In this document: piece after piece, positions 1 to 7,717 of the stretch
How the letters are laid out: each line of letters starts with the position of its first letter
How positions within the stretch are numbered: position 1 is the stretch's first letter
Source: JBBIJR01 sp037445875
GTDB taxonomy: Bacteria; CLD3; SB21
DNA: 48,246 nucleotides
Direction of reading: 5' to 3'
Assembly (NCBI GenBank): GCA_037445875.1
Contig: JBBIJR010000020.1
Span: forward strand, 1 to 48,246
The notes under the pieces: generated by a model
What the model was told of the DNA's origin: nothing
Seen by the model: the letters and a program-made list of their open reading frames with translations, nothing else
The model's database searches: none
Position numbers and translations under genes: made by a program

Positions 1-1
1 C

Positions 2-901
2 TCCAATCTGATGAGGTTTGAGTTCGATCCGGAGCAAGTCGTCTCAACCGCGTACGCGAACTACGCACTGAACGCTTCGGCCTCGATCGAGCGCCTACGT
101 GGCTTAGCGACCGGAACGACCAGCGTCGCCGCGATCTACACGCGGGATCTAGTCAAGCTACCTATGATCGTCCCCAGCCCCGCCGAACAACGCGCCATCG
201 CCGAGGCGTTGTCGGATGTGGATGGGTTGCTCGAGGCGCTGGAGGCGCTGATCGCCAAGAAGCGGGCCATCAAGCAGGCCGCCATGCAGCAACTCCTCAC
301 CGGCAAGACCCGCCTGCCGGGCTTCAGCGGGGAGTGGGAGACGAAGCGGTTGGGGGAAGTCGCGGACATCGAGATGGGCCAGTCTCCGAGTTCGGCGTTC
401 TACAACACGAACGGAACCGGGCTCCCGCTGATTCAAGGCAATGCCGACATTGCCAACCGTCGCACGATTCGGCGGATCTTCACGACACAGATCACTAAGC
501 GAGGCCGGCGTGGAGACATCCTGCTGTCGGTGCGTGCGCCGGTTGGGGAAGTGTCCCGGGCAACGTTTGACGTCTGCCTGGGTCGTGGTGTTTGCGCCAT
601 CAGGTTCCCGAACGACTTCCTGTTCCACTACCTGGTCTACCTCGAGCCGTCATGGGCCAGGCACTCAAAGGGGTCGACCTTCGACTCGGTGAACTCCACC
701 GATGTTCGGGCAGTGGAGGTCTCCTTGCCGGATGACAACGAGCAAGCCGCAATCGCCACCGTCCTTTCCGACATGGACGCCGAGATCGCTGCCCTCGAAG
801 CCCGTCGCGACAAGACCCGCGCCATCAAGCAGGGCTTGATGCAGCAACTCCTCACCGGCCGCGTGCGGCTGGTGAAGCCGGAGGCGGCGCCGGCATGCTG
901 A
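2..901 (+). CDS. hsdS: Type I restriction-modification specificity subunit HsdS (5'-partial)
   Basis: DNA-recognition subunit of a type I restriction-modification enzyme; it chooses the target site for the methylase (HsdM, outside the window) and the nuclease HsdR. The frame is open to the window edge, so the N-terminal target-recognition domain (TRD) is missing. What remains is the end of the first TRD, a conserved helical spacer (SDVDGLLEALEALIAKKRAI, then MQQLLTGKTRL), the second TRD (starting near GFSGEWETKRLGEV) and the second spacer (SDMDAEIAALEARRDKTRAI, then MQQLLTGRVRL). The duplicated spacers are the hallmark of HsdS. The ATG at 11 is just an internal methionine. The stop overlaps the start of the next gene by 7 bp, so the operon is tightly coupled. 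Confidence 0.93.
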   Translation, partial: SNLMRFEFDPEQVVSTAYANYALNASASIERLRGLATGTTSVAAIYTRDLVKLPMIVPSPAEQRAIAEALSDVDGLLEALEALIAKKRAIKQAAMQQLLTGKTRLPGFSGEWETKRLGEVADIEMGQSPSSAFYNTNGTGLPLIQGNADIANRRTIRRIFTTQITKRGRRGDILLSVRAPVGEVSRATFDVCLGRGVCAIRFPNDFLFHYLVYLEPSWARHSKGSTFDSVNSTDVRAVEVSLPDDNEQAAIATVLSDMDAEIAALEARRDKTRAIKQGLMQQLLTGRVRLVKPEAAPAC

Positions 902-1431
902 ACACTTTCGCCAGGTTCCTGCTCGTCTCGACCTCGTTGTCACCGCTCCTTGGAGCTGTGGCCGTGAACCAGTTCGCCCGAGGCGAGCCGGCGACGCGCT
1001 GGGGCGCCTGGCTGGCGGTGGCCATTCTGCTGGTGTTCCTGTGCTGGGCACTGCTGCGGTATGCCGCGAAGAACGCTCAGCACCACCAATTCCACATCAA
1101 GGAGTTCGAGCGCAACGACAAGGAGGTGCTCGCATTCCTGGTCACCTACCTGCTGCCGTTCCTGTCCACCGAGAAGATGGGGTTCGCCGGAGACTGGCTG
1201 ACGGGAGCCTACGTGCTGGCGATCATCTTCCTCGTCATCGCACACGCGGGTGCATTTCATTTCAACCCGGTGATGGGATTGCTCGGTTATCACTTTTATG
1301 CCGTCAAGAACGCCGACGGCGTTTCGCATTTACTTGTCAGCAAGGACGAGCTCAGGCGGCCGGGCCGTGACGTGAAGACGGTGCGCCTTGCCCATGGCAT
1401 CTATCTGCACACGGGAGGTGCTGATGCTTGA
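895..1431 (+). CDS. kwaA: Kiwa-like membrane protein KwaA
   Basis: A 178-residue membrane protein with about four hydrophobic segments (near residues 5-25, 36-58, 78-90 and 104-124) and a soluble C-terminal part. It contains NPVMGLLGYHFYAV followed by LLVSKDELR. It is identified as KwaA by size, topology and by the DUF4868 protein encoded directly after it; that two-gene layout (about 180-aa membrane protein plus DUF4868 protein) is the Kiwa anti-phage system. In that family KwaA sits in the inner membrane and recruits KwaB. The start overlaps the hsdS stop by 7 bp and the stop overlaps kwaB by 8 bp. It could instead be an unrelated membrane partner of DUF4868; the sequence match alone is not decisive. 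Confidence 0.62.
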   Translation: MLNTFARFLLVSTSLSPLLGAVAVNQFARGEPATRWGAWLAVAILLVFLCWALLRYAAKNAQHHQFHIKEFERNDKEVLAFLVTYLLPFLSTEKMGFAGDWLTGAYVLAIIFLVIAHAGAFHFNPVMGLLGYHFYAVKNADGVSHLLVSKDELRRPGRDVKTVRLAHGIYLHTGGADA

Positions 1432-2305
1432 GAACTTCCAGCTCGCGGCGATCGTCAGACAAGCCGGACACACTCGCCTCCTGCGAATACCGCTGCATCA
1501 GGCCCTGCAGGCCCAGCTTGCCGAAGCCTGGTGGACCCAGTACAAGGCATTCGTAAACAACGTTGACGAGATCGAGTTCAACGCCGGCTACACACCGGAA
1601 GCGCATGAGCGCTTCCGTTTGAGCGACTACCAGCCACCGGATTGGTTGAGCAAGGAGGACAGCCAATCCGCCGGCGATCTTGATGCGATCACCAACGACG
1701 ACGCCTTGCTCGACGCCACAAGGGGACTCGTGGCCTTTGCCCGTGATGATGATGGAGCTGAGGTCGTTCTTTTCCAGAACTTCAGCCGGTCCCACGTCAT
1801 CCGGCCGGGCCGTTTCCTGTTTCTTCAGAACAACACGTACGAGACGACGGAGCGACCGGGTCTGACCCTCGACACCAAGCTGAGCGCCGTCTACCACCCG
1901 GCCGATCAGAGGCTACTGTTTCACAGCTTTCGGACTGTCAACACATTCTTGCCGCTGGCCGAATTCTACGAAGAGGCATCGGAACAGCAGATTCGCGAGA
2001 TTCTCGGCCACAAGTTGCTCGCGGCGGAAGATGCAGATGCCTTGGCAGTGGATTCCAACCAGTGGTTCCGAAAGCGCTTCGCAATGCTCAGGGATTCGGG
2101 TGTCCTTGAAAACTATTCCGCGAAACAGATCCAAGCTCGCTCCAAGGGATACGACGTGGAGGTTCGCGTATCAAAGGGAGCGATCGTCGTTCCGGCCGAA
2201 AGGGTGGCAGCGAAGAAGCTGTTGCAGTTCCTGAACGAAGAGCTTTTCCGGGGCGCCATCACGGAAACGCTGTACGAGACGAACTCAAAGCGGGAAGCTG
2301 ACTGA
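1424..2305 (+). CDS. kwaB: DUF4868 protein, Kiwa KwaB-like
   Basis: About 293 residues, soluble. The central part (LFQNFSRSHVIRPGRFLFL, then RPGLTLDTKLSAVYH, SFRTVNTFLPLAEFYEEAS) fits the DUF4868 family, whose known defence member is KwaB, a DNA-binding effector that acts with membrane-bound KwaA against phage. The start at 1424 is preferred over an in-frame ATG at 1388 because a GGGAGG ribosome-binding site lies at 1413-1418 and because the upstream gene ends at 1431. The stop codon overlaps the hsdR start by one base. The gene is therefore nested inside the restriction operon between hsdS and hsdR. Family assignment is from remembered family features, not from a search. Confidence 0.7.
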   Translation: MLENFQLAAIVRQAGHTRLLRIPLHQALQAQLAEAWWTQYKAFVNNVDEIEFNAGYTPEAHERFRLSDYQPPDWLSKEDSQSAGDLDAITNDDALLDATRGLVAFARDDDGAEVVLFQNFSRSHVIRPGRFLFLQNNTYETTERPGLTLDTKLSAVYHPADQRLLFHSFRTVNTFLPLAEFYEEASEQQIREILGHKLLAAEDADALAVDSNQWFRKRFAMLRDSGVLENYSAKQIQARSKGYDVEVRVSKGAIVVPAERVAAKKLLQFLNEELFRGAITETLYETNSKREAD

Positions 2306-5300
2306 TGACGGGCGTCGGCCAGCGCGAGATCCAGACCCAGCAGCGGGTGATCGCCTTTCTGCGCGACGCGCTTGGCTACGCCTACCTCGGCCACTGGAAG
2401 GACCGGGAGGGCAACAGCAACATCGAGGAGGACCGGCTCACCGCCTGGCTCCGGCGGCAGGGGCACGACGACAAGCTCATCGGCCGCGCGCTCTTCGAGC
2501 TGAACAAGGCCGCGGCCCTGGGCGGCAGCAAGACGCTCTACGACGCCAACCGCGAGGTCTACGGCCTGCTGCGCTACGGCGTGAAGGTCAAGCGCGAAGT
2601 CGGCGAGCAGACCGTCACGGTCTGGCTGGTGGACTGGGAGCACCCCGAAAACAACGACTTCGCCGTCGCCGAGGAGGTGACGGTGTACGGCGTCCATACC
2701 AAGCGGCCCGACCTCGTGCTCTACGTGAACGGCATCGCCCTTGGCGTGCTGGAGCTGAAGCGCTCCATCGTCTCCGTGAGCGAGGGCATCCGGCAAAGCC
2801 TGGACAGCCAGAAGAAGGAGTTCATCCGCCCCTTCTACACCACGGTGCAACTCGTCATGGCGGGCAACGACACCGAGGGGCTGCGCTACGGCGTGATCGA
2901 GACGCCGGAGAAGTACTGGCTGCGCTGGAAGGAAGCGGAAGCGCCCGCCGAGGTGCTGGCGGCGGCCGGCGACAACCCGCTGCTGCGCGAGATGGGCCAG
3001 CTCTGCGGCAAGGCGCGGCTGCTGGAGATCGTCCACGACTTCATGGTCTTCGACGCCGGCATCAAGAAGACCTGCCGCCACAACCAGTACTTCGGCGTGC
3101 GTGCGGCTGAGAAGCGGGTGCGCTCGCGCGAGGGCGGCATCCTCTGGCACACCCAGGGCAGCGGCAAGAGCCTGATCATGGTCTGGCTCGCCAAGTGGAT
3201 CCGCGAGCACGTGAAGGACGCGCGGGTGCTGATCCTCACCGACCGCACTGAGCTCGACGAGCAGATCGAGAAGGTGTTCAAGGGCGTGAGCGAGAGCATC
3301 CACCGCACGAAGAGCGGCGCGGACCTGGTGCGGGTGCTGAACGCGAGCGAGGAATGGCTGATCGGCTCGCTCATCCACAAGTTCGGCGCCTCGGAGGAGG
3401 GCGACATCGACGCCTTCCTCGCGGACATCCAGGGCCACCTGCCGAAGGGCTTCCGCGCCAAGGGCGAGATCTTCGTCTTCGTGGACGAATGCCACCGCAC
3501 CCAGTCGGGCAAGCTGCACCATGCGATGAAGGCGCTGCTGCCCGGCGCGATGCTGATCGGGTTCACCGGCACGCCGCTCTTGAAGAGCGACAAGCGCCGC
3601 TCGATCGAGACCTTCGGCCCCTACATCCACACCTACAAGTACGACGAGGCGGTGCGCGACGGCGTGGTGCTCGACCTGCGCTACGAGGCGCGCGACATCG
3701 ACCAGAGCATCACCTCGCCGGCCAAGGTGGACCAGTGGTTCGAGCTGAAGACCAAGGGGCTCACCGACGTGGCCCGCGCTCAGCTCAAGCAGCGCTGGGG
3801 CACGATGCAGAAGGTGCTCTCCGCGCGCGACCGGCTGGAGAAAATCGTCGCCGACATCCTGATGGACATGGCCACCCGCGACCGGCTGAAAAGCGGGCAC
3901 GGCAACGCGCTGCTCGTCTCCGGCAGCATCTACTCGGCCTGCCGCTTCTTCGAGATGTTCCAGCGGACGGACCTGGCCGGGAAGTGCGCCATCGTCACCT
4001 CCTACCGGCCGCAGCCGGCCGACATCAAGGGCGAGGAGAGCGGTGAGGGGCTGACCGAGCGGCTGCGGCAGTACGAGATCTACCGGAAGATGCTCGCCAC
4101 CCACTTCAACGAGCCGGAAGAGACGGCGATGTCCAAGGTGGAGCAGTTCGAGCAGCAGGTGAAGAAGCGCTTCATCGAGCAGCCCGGGCAGATGAAGCTG
4201 CTGATCGTCGTGGACAAGCTGCTCACCGGCTTCGACGCGCCGCCTGCCACCTACCTCTACATCGACAAGAACATGCAGGACCACGGGCTGTTCCAGGCCA
4301 TCTGCCGCGTGAACCGGCTCGACGGCGAGGACAAGGAGTACGGCTACATCATCGACTACAAGGACCTGTTCCGCTCGCTGGCACAGTCAATCAAGGATTA
4401 CACAGGCGAGGCCTTCGGAGGGTACGACAAAGAAGACATTGCGGGCCTGTTAAAGGACCGGCTGCAACAGGGGCGGGAGCGACTGGAGGAAGCGCGCGAA
4501 GCGGTAAACGCGCTGTGCGAGCCGGTGGAGCCGCCGCGCGATACGGCCGCCTACTTGCGCTACTTCTGCGCTTTGGAGAGCGGCAATGCCGAACAGCTCA
4601 AAGAGAACGAACCGAAACGCGTGGCGCTGTACAAGCTGGCCGCCGCCTACCTGCGGGCCTTCGCTAACCTGGCAAACGAGATGCGGGAGGCGGGCTACAC
4701 CGACACTGACGTAGAGGTGATCAAGAGCGAGGTGGACCGCTACGAGAATGTCCGGCAGGAGGTGAAGCTCGCCAGCGGCGACTACGTGGACATGAAGATG
4801 TTCGAGCCGGCCATGCGCCACCTGCTCGACACCTACATCCGCGCCGAGGAGAGCGAGAAGGTCTCGACCTTCGACGACCTGACGCTGGTGGAGCTGATCG
4901 TCGAGCGCGGCGAGGCGGCGGTGGAAACGCTGCCCGACGGTATCCGCAAGAACCGGGAGGCGATGGCCGAGACGATCGAGAACAACGTCCGCCGGCTCAT
5001 CATCGACGAGATGGCCGTCAACCCGAAGTACTACGAGAAGATGTCGGAGCTGCTGGACGCCCTGATTGAGCAGCGGCGGCAGGAAGCCGTCGACTACCAG
5101 GCGTATCTGAAGAAGATCGTCGAGCTGTCGCGCCGGGTGAGCAAGCCGGAGAGCCAGTCCAGCTACCCCGCCGCCATCAACACGGGAGCGCTCCGTGCGC
5201 TGTACGACAACCTCGATGGGGCACTGGCGTTCGCAGTCGGGGAACCGGAGGCCCCCTATGGGGACGCCCAGCCGTTGTCCGCCCGGGAGAAGGCCGCGCT

Positions 5301-5460
5301 CGCGCTGGACCGCGCCATCCGTGCCGTGAAGAAGGCGGACTGGCGCGGCAATCGGTTCAAGGAACGCGAGGTCCGCAATGCCATCCAGGCCGCGCTTGGA
5401 GCGGACGACGTTGTGGTCGAACGGATCTTCGAAATCGTGAAGGCGCAGCGTGAGTACTGA
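2305..5460 (+). CDS. hsdR: Type I restriction endonuclease subunit HsdR
   Basis: Full-length (1051 aa) motor and nuclease subunit that translocates DNA with ATP and cuts unmethylated DNA. The N-terminal PD-(D/E)xK nuclease is visible as D136 with E150-x-K152 (RPDLVLYVNG...LELK). The superfamily 2 helicase core follows: Walker A TQGSGKS at 283-289, DECH at 394-397, TGTP at 421-424, and the motif VI region QAICRVNRL. The C-terminal third is helical and likely docks on the methylase. All catalytic residues are present, so the enzyme looks functional. The start codon overlaps the kwaB stop (TGATG). The downstream peptidase gene overlaps its 3' end by 11 bp. Confidence 0.97.
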   Translation: MTGVGQREIQTQQRVIAFLRDALGYAYLGHWKDREGNSNIEEDRLTAWLRRQGHDDKLIGRALFELNKAAALGGSKTLYDANREVYGLLRYGVKVKREVGEQTVTVWLVDWEHPENNDFAVAEEVTVYGVHTKRPDLVLYVNGIALGVLELKRSIVSVSEGIRQSLDSQKKEFIRPFYTTVQLVMAGNDTEGLRYGVIETPEKYWLRWKEAEAPAEVLAAAGDNPLLREMGQLCGKARLLEIVHDFMVFDAGIKKTCRHNQYFGVRAAEKRVRSREGGILWHTQGSGKSLIMVWLAKWIREHVKDARVLILTDRTELDEQIEKVFKGVSESIHRTKSGADLVRVLNASEEWLIGSLIHKFGASEEGDIDAFLADIQGHLPKGFRAKGEIFVFVDECHRTQSGKLHHAMKALLPGAMLIGFTGTPLLKSDKRRSIETFGPYIHTYKYDEAVRDGVVLDLRYEARDIDQSITSPAKVDQWFELKTKGLTDVARAQLKQRWGTMQKVLSARDRLEKIVADILMDMATRDRLKSGHGNALLVSGSIYSACRFFEMFQRTDLAGKCAIVTSYRPQPADIKGEESGEGLTERLRQYEIYRKMLATHFNEPEETAMSKVEQFEQQVKKRFIEQPGQMKLLIVVDKLLTGFDAPPATYLYIDKNMQDHGLFQAICRVNRLDGEDKEYGYIIDYKDLFRSLAQSIKDYTGEAFGGYDKEDIAGLLKDRLQQGRERLEEAREAVNALCEPVEPPRDTAAYLRYFCALESGNAEQLKENEPKRVALYKLAAAYLRAFANLANEMREAGYTDTDVEVIKSEVDRYENVRQEVKLASGDYVDMKMFEPAMRHLLDTYIRAEESEKVSTFDDLTLVELIVERGEAAVETLPDGIRKNREAMAETIENNVRRLIIDEMAVNPKYYEKMSELLDALIEQRRQEAVDYQAYLKKIVELSRRVSKPESQSSYPAAINTGALRALYDNLDGALAFAVGEPEAPYGDAQPLSAREKAALALDRAIRAVKKADWRGNRFKEREVRNAIQAALGADDVVVERIFEIVKAQREY

Positions 5461-6178
5461 CCGCCAGGAGATCCAGATCGCCGGCATCGCCGTCGAGGTG
5501 GTGCGCAAGGAGATCAAGCACCTTCACGTAGGGGTCTACCCGCCCGCGGGCCGGGTCCGGGTAGCAGCCCCCCTGCGTCTCGACGACGAGGCGGTGCGGC
5601 TGGCGGTGGTCTCGCGCCTGGGGTGGATCCGGCGCAAGCAGAAGGGCTTCGCCGGGCAGGTCCGGCAGTCGCAGCGAGAGCTCGTGACGGGCGAGAGCCA
5701 CTACTTTCAGGGACGCCGCTACTTGCTCGCTGTGAAGGAATGCGATGGTGCTTCGGAGGTGCGGCTCGTTGGCAAGTCGTCGATGGAACTGCGCGTTCCT
5801 CCCGGATTCGACCATGCTCAACGGGATGCTGTGTTGCAGCGCTGGTACCGTCGCCAGCTGAGAGCGCTACTCCCGCCGCTGCTCGCCAAATGGGAGCCCA
5901 GGATTGGAAAGACGGTGGCCGCGGTGCGGATCAAGAAGATGAAGACACGCTGGGGAAGCTGCAACGCCGACGCCGGGCGAATCTGGATGAACCTCGAGTT
6001 GATCAAGAAACCCGTGGCGTGCCTGGAGTACGTTCTGGTCCACGAGTTGGTGCATCTGTACGAGCGGCATCACAACGACCGATTTCTGGAGTGGATGGAT
6101 ACGTTGCTCCCTGCGTGGCGTGTTCATCGTGATGAGCTGAACCGCACGCCGCTCGCGCATGAGGAGTGGACTTACTGA
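5450..6178 (+). CDS. YgjP-like zinc metallopeptidase (DUF45 family)
   Basis: 242-residue protein of the M48/YgjP-like (DUF45) metallopeptidase family. The zinc site is clear: H198-E-L-V-H202 with a third ligand at H208 (HLYERHHNDRF), preceded by the family motif KMKTRWGSCN. It begins at a GTG codon inside the hsdR 3' end (11-bp overlap), so it is translated as the last gene of the restriction operon. Genes of this family are commonly found next to type I hsdR genes; their cellular substrate is not established. No signal peptide is seen, so it should act in the cytoplasm. The first attC site begins 12 bp after its stop. Confidence 0.9.
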   Translation: MSTDRQEIQIAGIAVEVVRKEIKHLHVGVYPPAGRVRVAAPLRLDDEAVRLAVVSRLGWIRRKQKGFAGQVRQSQRELVTGESHYFQGRRYLLAVKECDGASEVRLVGKSSMELRVPPGFDHAQRDAVLQRWYRRQLRALLPPLLAKWEPRIGKTVAAVRIKKMKTRWGSCNADAGRIWMNLELIKKPVACLEYVLVHELVHLYERHHNDRFLEWMDTLLPAWRVHRDELNRTPLAHEEWTY

Positions 6179-6190
6179 TGAAACGGCTCT

Positions 6191-6251
6191 GCATAACAAC
6201 CGGTTGCAGCGGACGGTCCGCTGCGCGCCGCCGCTGATGCTGAGCGTTCGG
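6191..6251 (+). repeat. Integron attC site 1
   Basis: 61-bp imperfect palindrome with integron attC layout. R'' is GCATAAC (6191-6197) and R' is GTTCGGC (6245-6251). The L arms are CAGCGGACGG and CCGCCGCTG, which pair except for one extra A on the L'' side, the expected extrahelical base. The R'' does not match this R' well, as expected when R'' belongs to the cassette on the left and the TTCGGC of R' is the first part of the cassette on the right. Orientation puts the cassette gene to the right. Confidence 0.85.
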
Positions 6252-6929
6252 CGTCATCAGACCAGCCGTGAGGACTTGTTGTATATGAAGACCCGGTACT
6301 ACACCGCCTGTAGTCTCGACGGCTTCATCGCGACCGAGGACCATTCACTGGAGTGGCTCTTCCAGCTTGGTGACATCAACGACACCGGCTATCCGGATTT
6401 CATCAAGGAGGTGGGCGCACTCGCAATGGGCTCGTCTACCTACGAGTGGATGGTTCGGCACGTCATCAGACCGGTCACCGAGTCAGGTGCTCCGTGGCCT
6501 TACTCTCAACCAACCTGGGTGTTTTCGACCCGGTCCCTCCAAAGCGTAACGGGAGCGAACCTGCACTTCGTACGCGGTGACGTGCGTCCGGTTCACGATC
6601 AGATGATCCGGGCAGCGGGAGAGCACAACATCTGGCTTGTTGGCGGGGGTGATTTGGTCGGCCAGTTCTATGACGCTGGGCTGCTGGACGAAGTTATCGT
6701 CCAAGTAGGGTCAGTAACCCTGGGAGCTGGCAAACCACTGCTTCCACGCCGCATCGTCTTTCCACTGCTGTCGTTGACTTCCGCGCGTGCCATCGGGTCT
6801 GGGTTCGCAGAACTCAGGTACAGCGTGCCGCGCAAGGAGGAGGCACCAGAGTAGTCGGGTACGGCCAACAATGACGCCGAACAACAGCATGCAGCGGACG
6901 GCGCTGCGCGCCGCCGCTGAACGGAAGCG
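6246..6929 (+). mobile_element. Integron gene cassette (684 bp)
   Basis: The unit from the TTCGGC of the first R' site to the G of the second R' site. The R'' at its end (GCCGAAC, 6876-6882) is the exact reverse complement of G plus its own first six bases (GTTCGGC), which is what a circular cassette predicts. It carries one open reading frame in the expected direction. No integrase gene or attI site is in the window, so it is best described as part of a CALIN (cluster of attC sites lacking an integrase). Confidence 0.82.
6285..6854 (+). CDS. Dihydrofolate-reductase-family protein in an integron cassette (RibD C-terminal type)
   Basis: 189-residue protein starting MKTRYYTACSLDGFIA, with the family landmarks LAMGSSTYEWM, TWVFSTRSL and the nucleotide-binding IWLVGGGDLVGQF, then DEVIVQVGSVTLGAGKPLL. 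It belongs to the RibD C-terminal/YyaP-like reductase family that shares the DHFR fold; the true substrate is unknown. The frame is open upstream to 6159, but that part only translates attC DNA, so the ATG at 6285 is preferred, although no strong ribosome-binding site precedes it. The gene is alone between two attC sites, 33 bp after the first and 21 bp before the second: a textbook single-gene cassette. It is not a DfrA- or DfrB-type trimethoprim resistance enzyme by the motifs seen. Confidence 0.85.
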   Translation: MKTRYYTACSLDGFIATEDHSLEWLFQLGDINDTGYPDFIKEVGALAMGSSTYEWMVRHVIRPVTESGAPWPYSQPTWVFSTRSLQSVTGANLHFVRGDVRPVHDQMIRAAGEHNIWLVGGGDLVGQFYDAGLLDEVIVQVGSVTLGAGKPLLPRRIVFPLLSLTSARAIGSGFAELRYSVPRKEEAPE

Positions 6930-6935
6930 TTCGGC
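6876..6935 (+). repeat. Integron attC site 2
   Basis: 60-bp site. R'' GCCGAAC (6876-6882) and R' GTTCGGC (6929-6935) are perfect reverse complements. L'' CAGCGGACGGCG pairs with L' CGCCGCCGCTG except for one extra A, the extrahelical base typical of attC. The unpaired spacers between R and L differ in sequence, as expected. Shares the central core GCAGCGGACGG and GCGCGCCGCCGCTGA with site 1. Confidence 0.9.
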
Positions 6936-6961
6936 AGACCCCGGATCATACAACAATACAC

Positions 6962-6991
6962 TTGACACGTGACAGGTTACAGATGTATATT
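6962..6991 (+). promoter_or_regulatory. Promoter of higBA
   Basis: TTGACA (6962-6967), an 18-bp spacer and TATATT (6986-6991). The predicted transcription start falls at or next to the higB ATG (6997), so the toxin may be read from a nearly leaderless message. An imperfect palindrome GTGACAGGTTAC between the two boxes could be the HigA operator; that part is a guess. Confidence 0.6.
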
Positions 6992-6996
6992 GGAGC

Positions 6997-7275
6997 ATGA
7001 TCCGCTCCATCAAGCACAAGGGCCTTCGCAGGTTCTATGAAGATGGTGATGCTTCCAAAATCGATGCTCGGCACCGAAAACGCCTTAGATTGATCCTGAC
7101 GGCTCTGGATGCGGCGACACAAGCCGCGGATATGGGATTTCCCGGCTCAGACTTACACGCTTTGAAGGGTGATTTGGCGGGATACTGGTCCGTTTCAGTG
7201 AGCGGTAACTGGAGAATCATTTTTAGATTTGTTGAACACGACGCATACGATATTGATTACTTAGACTATCATTGA
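6997..7275 (+). CDS. higB: HigB-like toxin (RelE superfamily mRNA interferase)
   Basis: 92-residue RelE/ParE-superfamily toxin of the HigB type. Family features are an N-terminal IKHKGLRRFYEDGDASKI, the LHALKGDLAGYWSVSVSGNWRIIFRF core and the C-terminal DIDYLDYH. Known members cleave mRNA on the ribosome until neutralised by HigA. The toxin-first order and the overlap with the next gene are normal for higBA. It lies 61 bp after attC site 2, in the place where the next cassette would begin; toxin-antitoxin pairs are frequent integron cargo. A clear attC on its right side was not found. Confidence 0.9.
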   Translation: MIRSIKHKGLRRFYEDGDASKIDARHRKRLRLILTALDAATQAADMGFPGSDLHALKGDLAGYWSVSVSGNWRIIFRFVEHDAYDIDYLDYH

Positions 7276-7286
7276 TGAAAGGACCA

Positions 7287-7586
7287 ATGATGAGAATGAA
7301 ACACCCTGCTCATCCCGGTGAAGTGCTAAAGGACCTCTATCTGGCGCCTTTGAATCTGACGGTTACCGAAGCGGCCGCAGCATTAGGCGTTACCCGCAAG
7401 GCGTTTTCGGAGTTGGTCAATGGTCGATCCGGCGTAAGTGTAGAAATGGCCTTACGATTGGCCAAAGCCTTCAAAACCAGCCCGGAGTATTGGCTCAACA
7501 TGCAACAAAGTTATGATTTGGCTTTGACCGTTTCGAAGGCAAAACTTGGTCGAGTCAAGACCCTGTACGAACCAACCGAAGTGTGA
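7287..7586 (+). CDS. higA: HigA-like antitoxin (XRE-family HTH)
   Basis: About 99 residues. The N-terminus MMRMKHPAHPGEVLKDLYL and the helix-turn-helix NLTVTEAAAALGVTRKAFSELVNGRSGVSVEMALRLAKAF with SPEYWLNMQ are typical of HigA. It binds and neutralises HigB and usually represses the shared promoter. Start choice: AAAGGA at 7278-7283 favours the ATG at 7287 or 7290. An ATG at 7275 overlapping the higB stop and a TTG at 7272 are also in frame and possible. Confidence 0.9.
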   Translation: MMRMKHPAHPGEVLKDLYLAPLNLTVTEAAAALGVTRKAFSELVNGRSGVSVEMALRLAKAFKTSPEYWLNMQQSYDLALTVSKAKLGRVKTLYEPTEV

Positions 7587-7717
7587 TGACCCCGGTCCTT
7601 CGCCCTGTGGCTGCTGGCCAGAGTCAACATTCGGAGGTGGAACGAGAGGACGCTTGAGTGATCCACTAACGGACAGCCGAGGAGGCCCGGCGGGCATGCA
7701 GAGGACTAGAAAAAGCC

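Noticed and set aside
2113..4284. Minus-strand open frame of 723 codons opposite hsdR
   Set aside because: Antisense shadow of a gene with all expected motifs.
6285..6854. Trimethoprim-resistance dfr cassette
   Set aside because: Motifs are those of the RibD C-terminal/YyaP reductase group, not DfrA or DfrB, so resistance is not supported.
6787..6972. Small frame encoding NNSMQRTALRAAAERKRSAD
   Set aside because: This peptide is just a translation of the attC site; such spurious small proteins are a common by-product of attC DNA.
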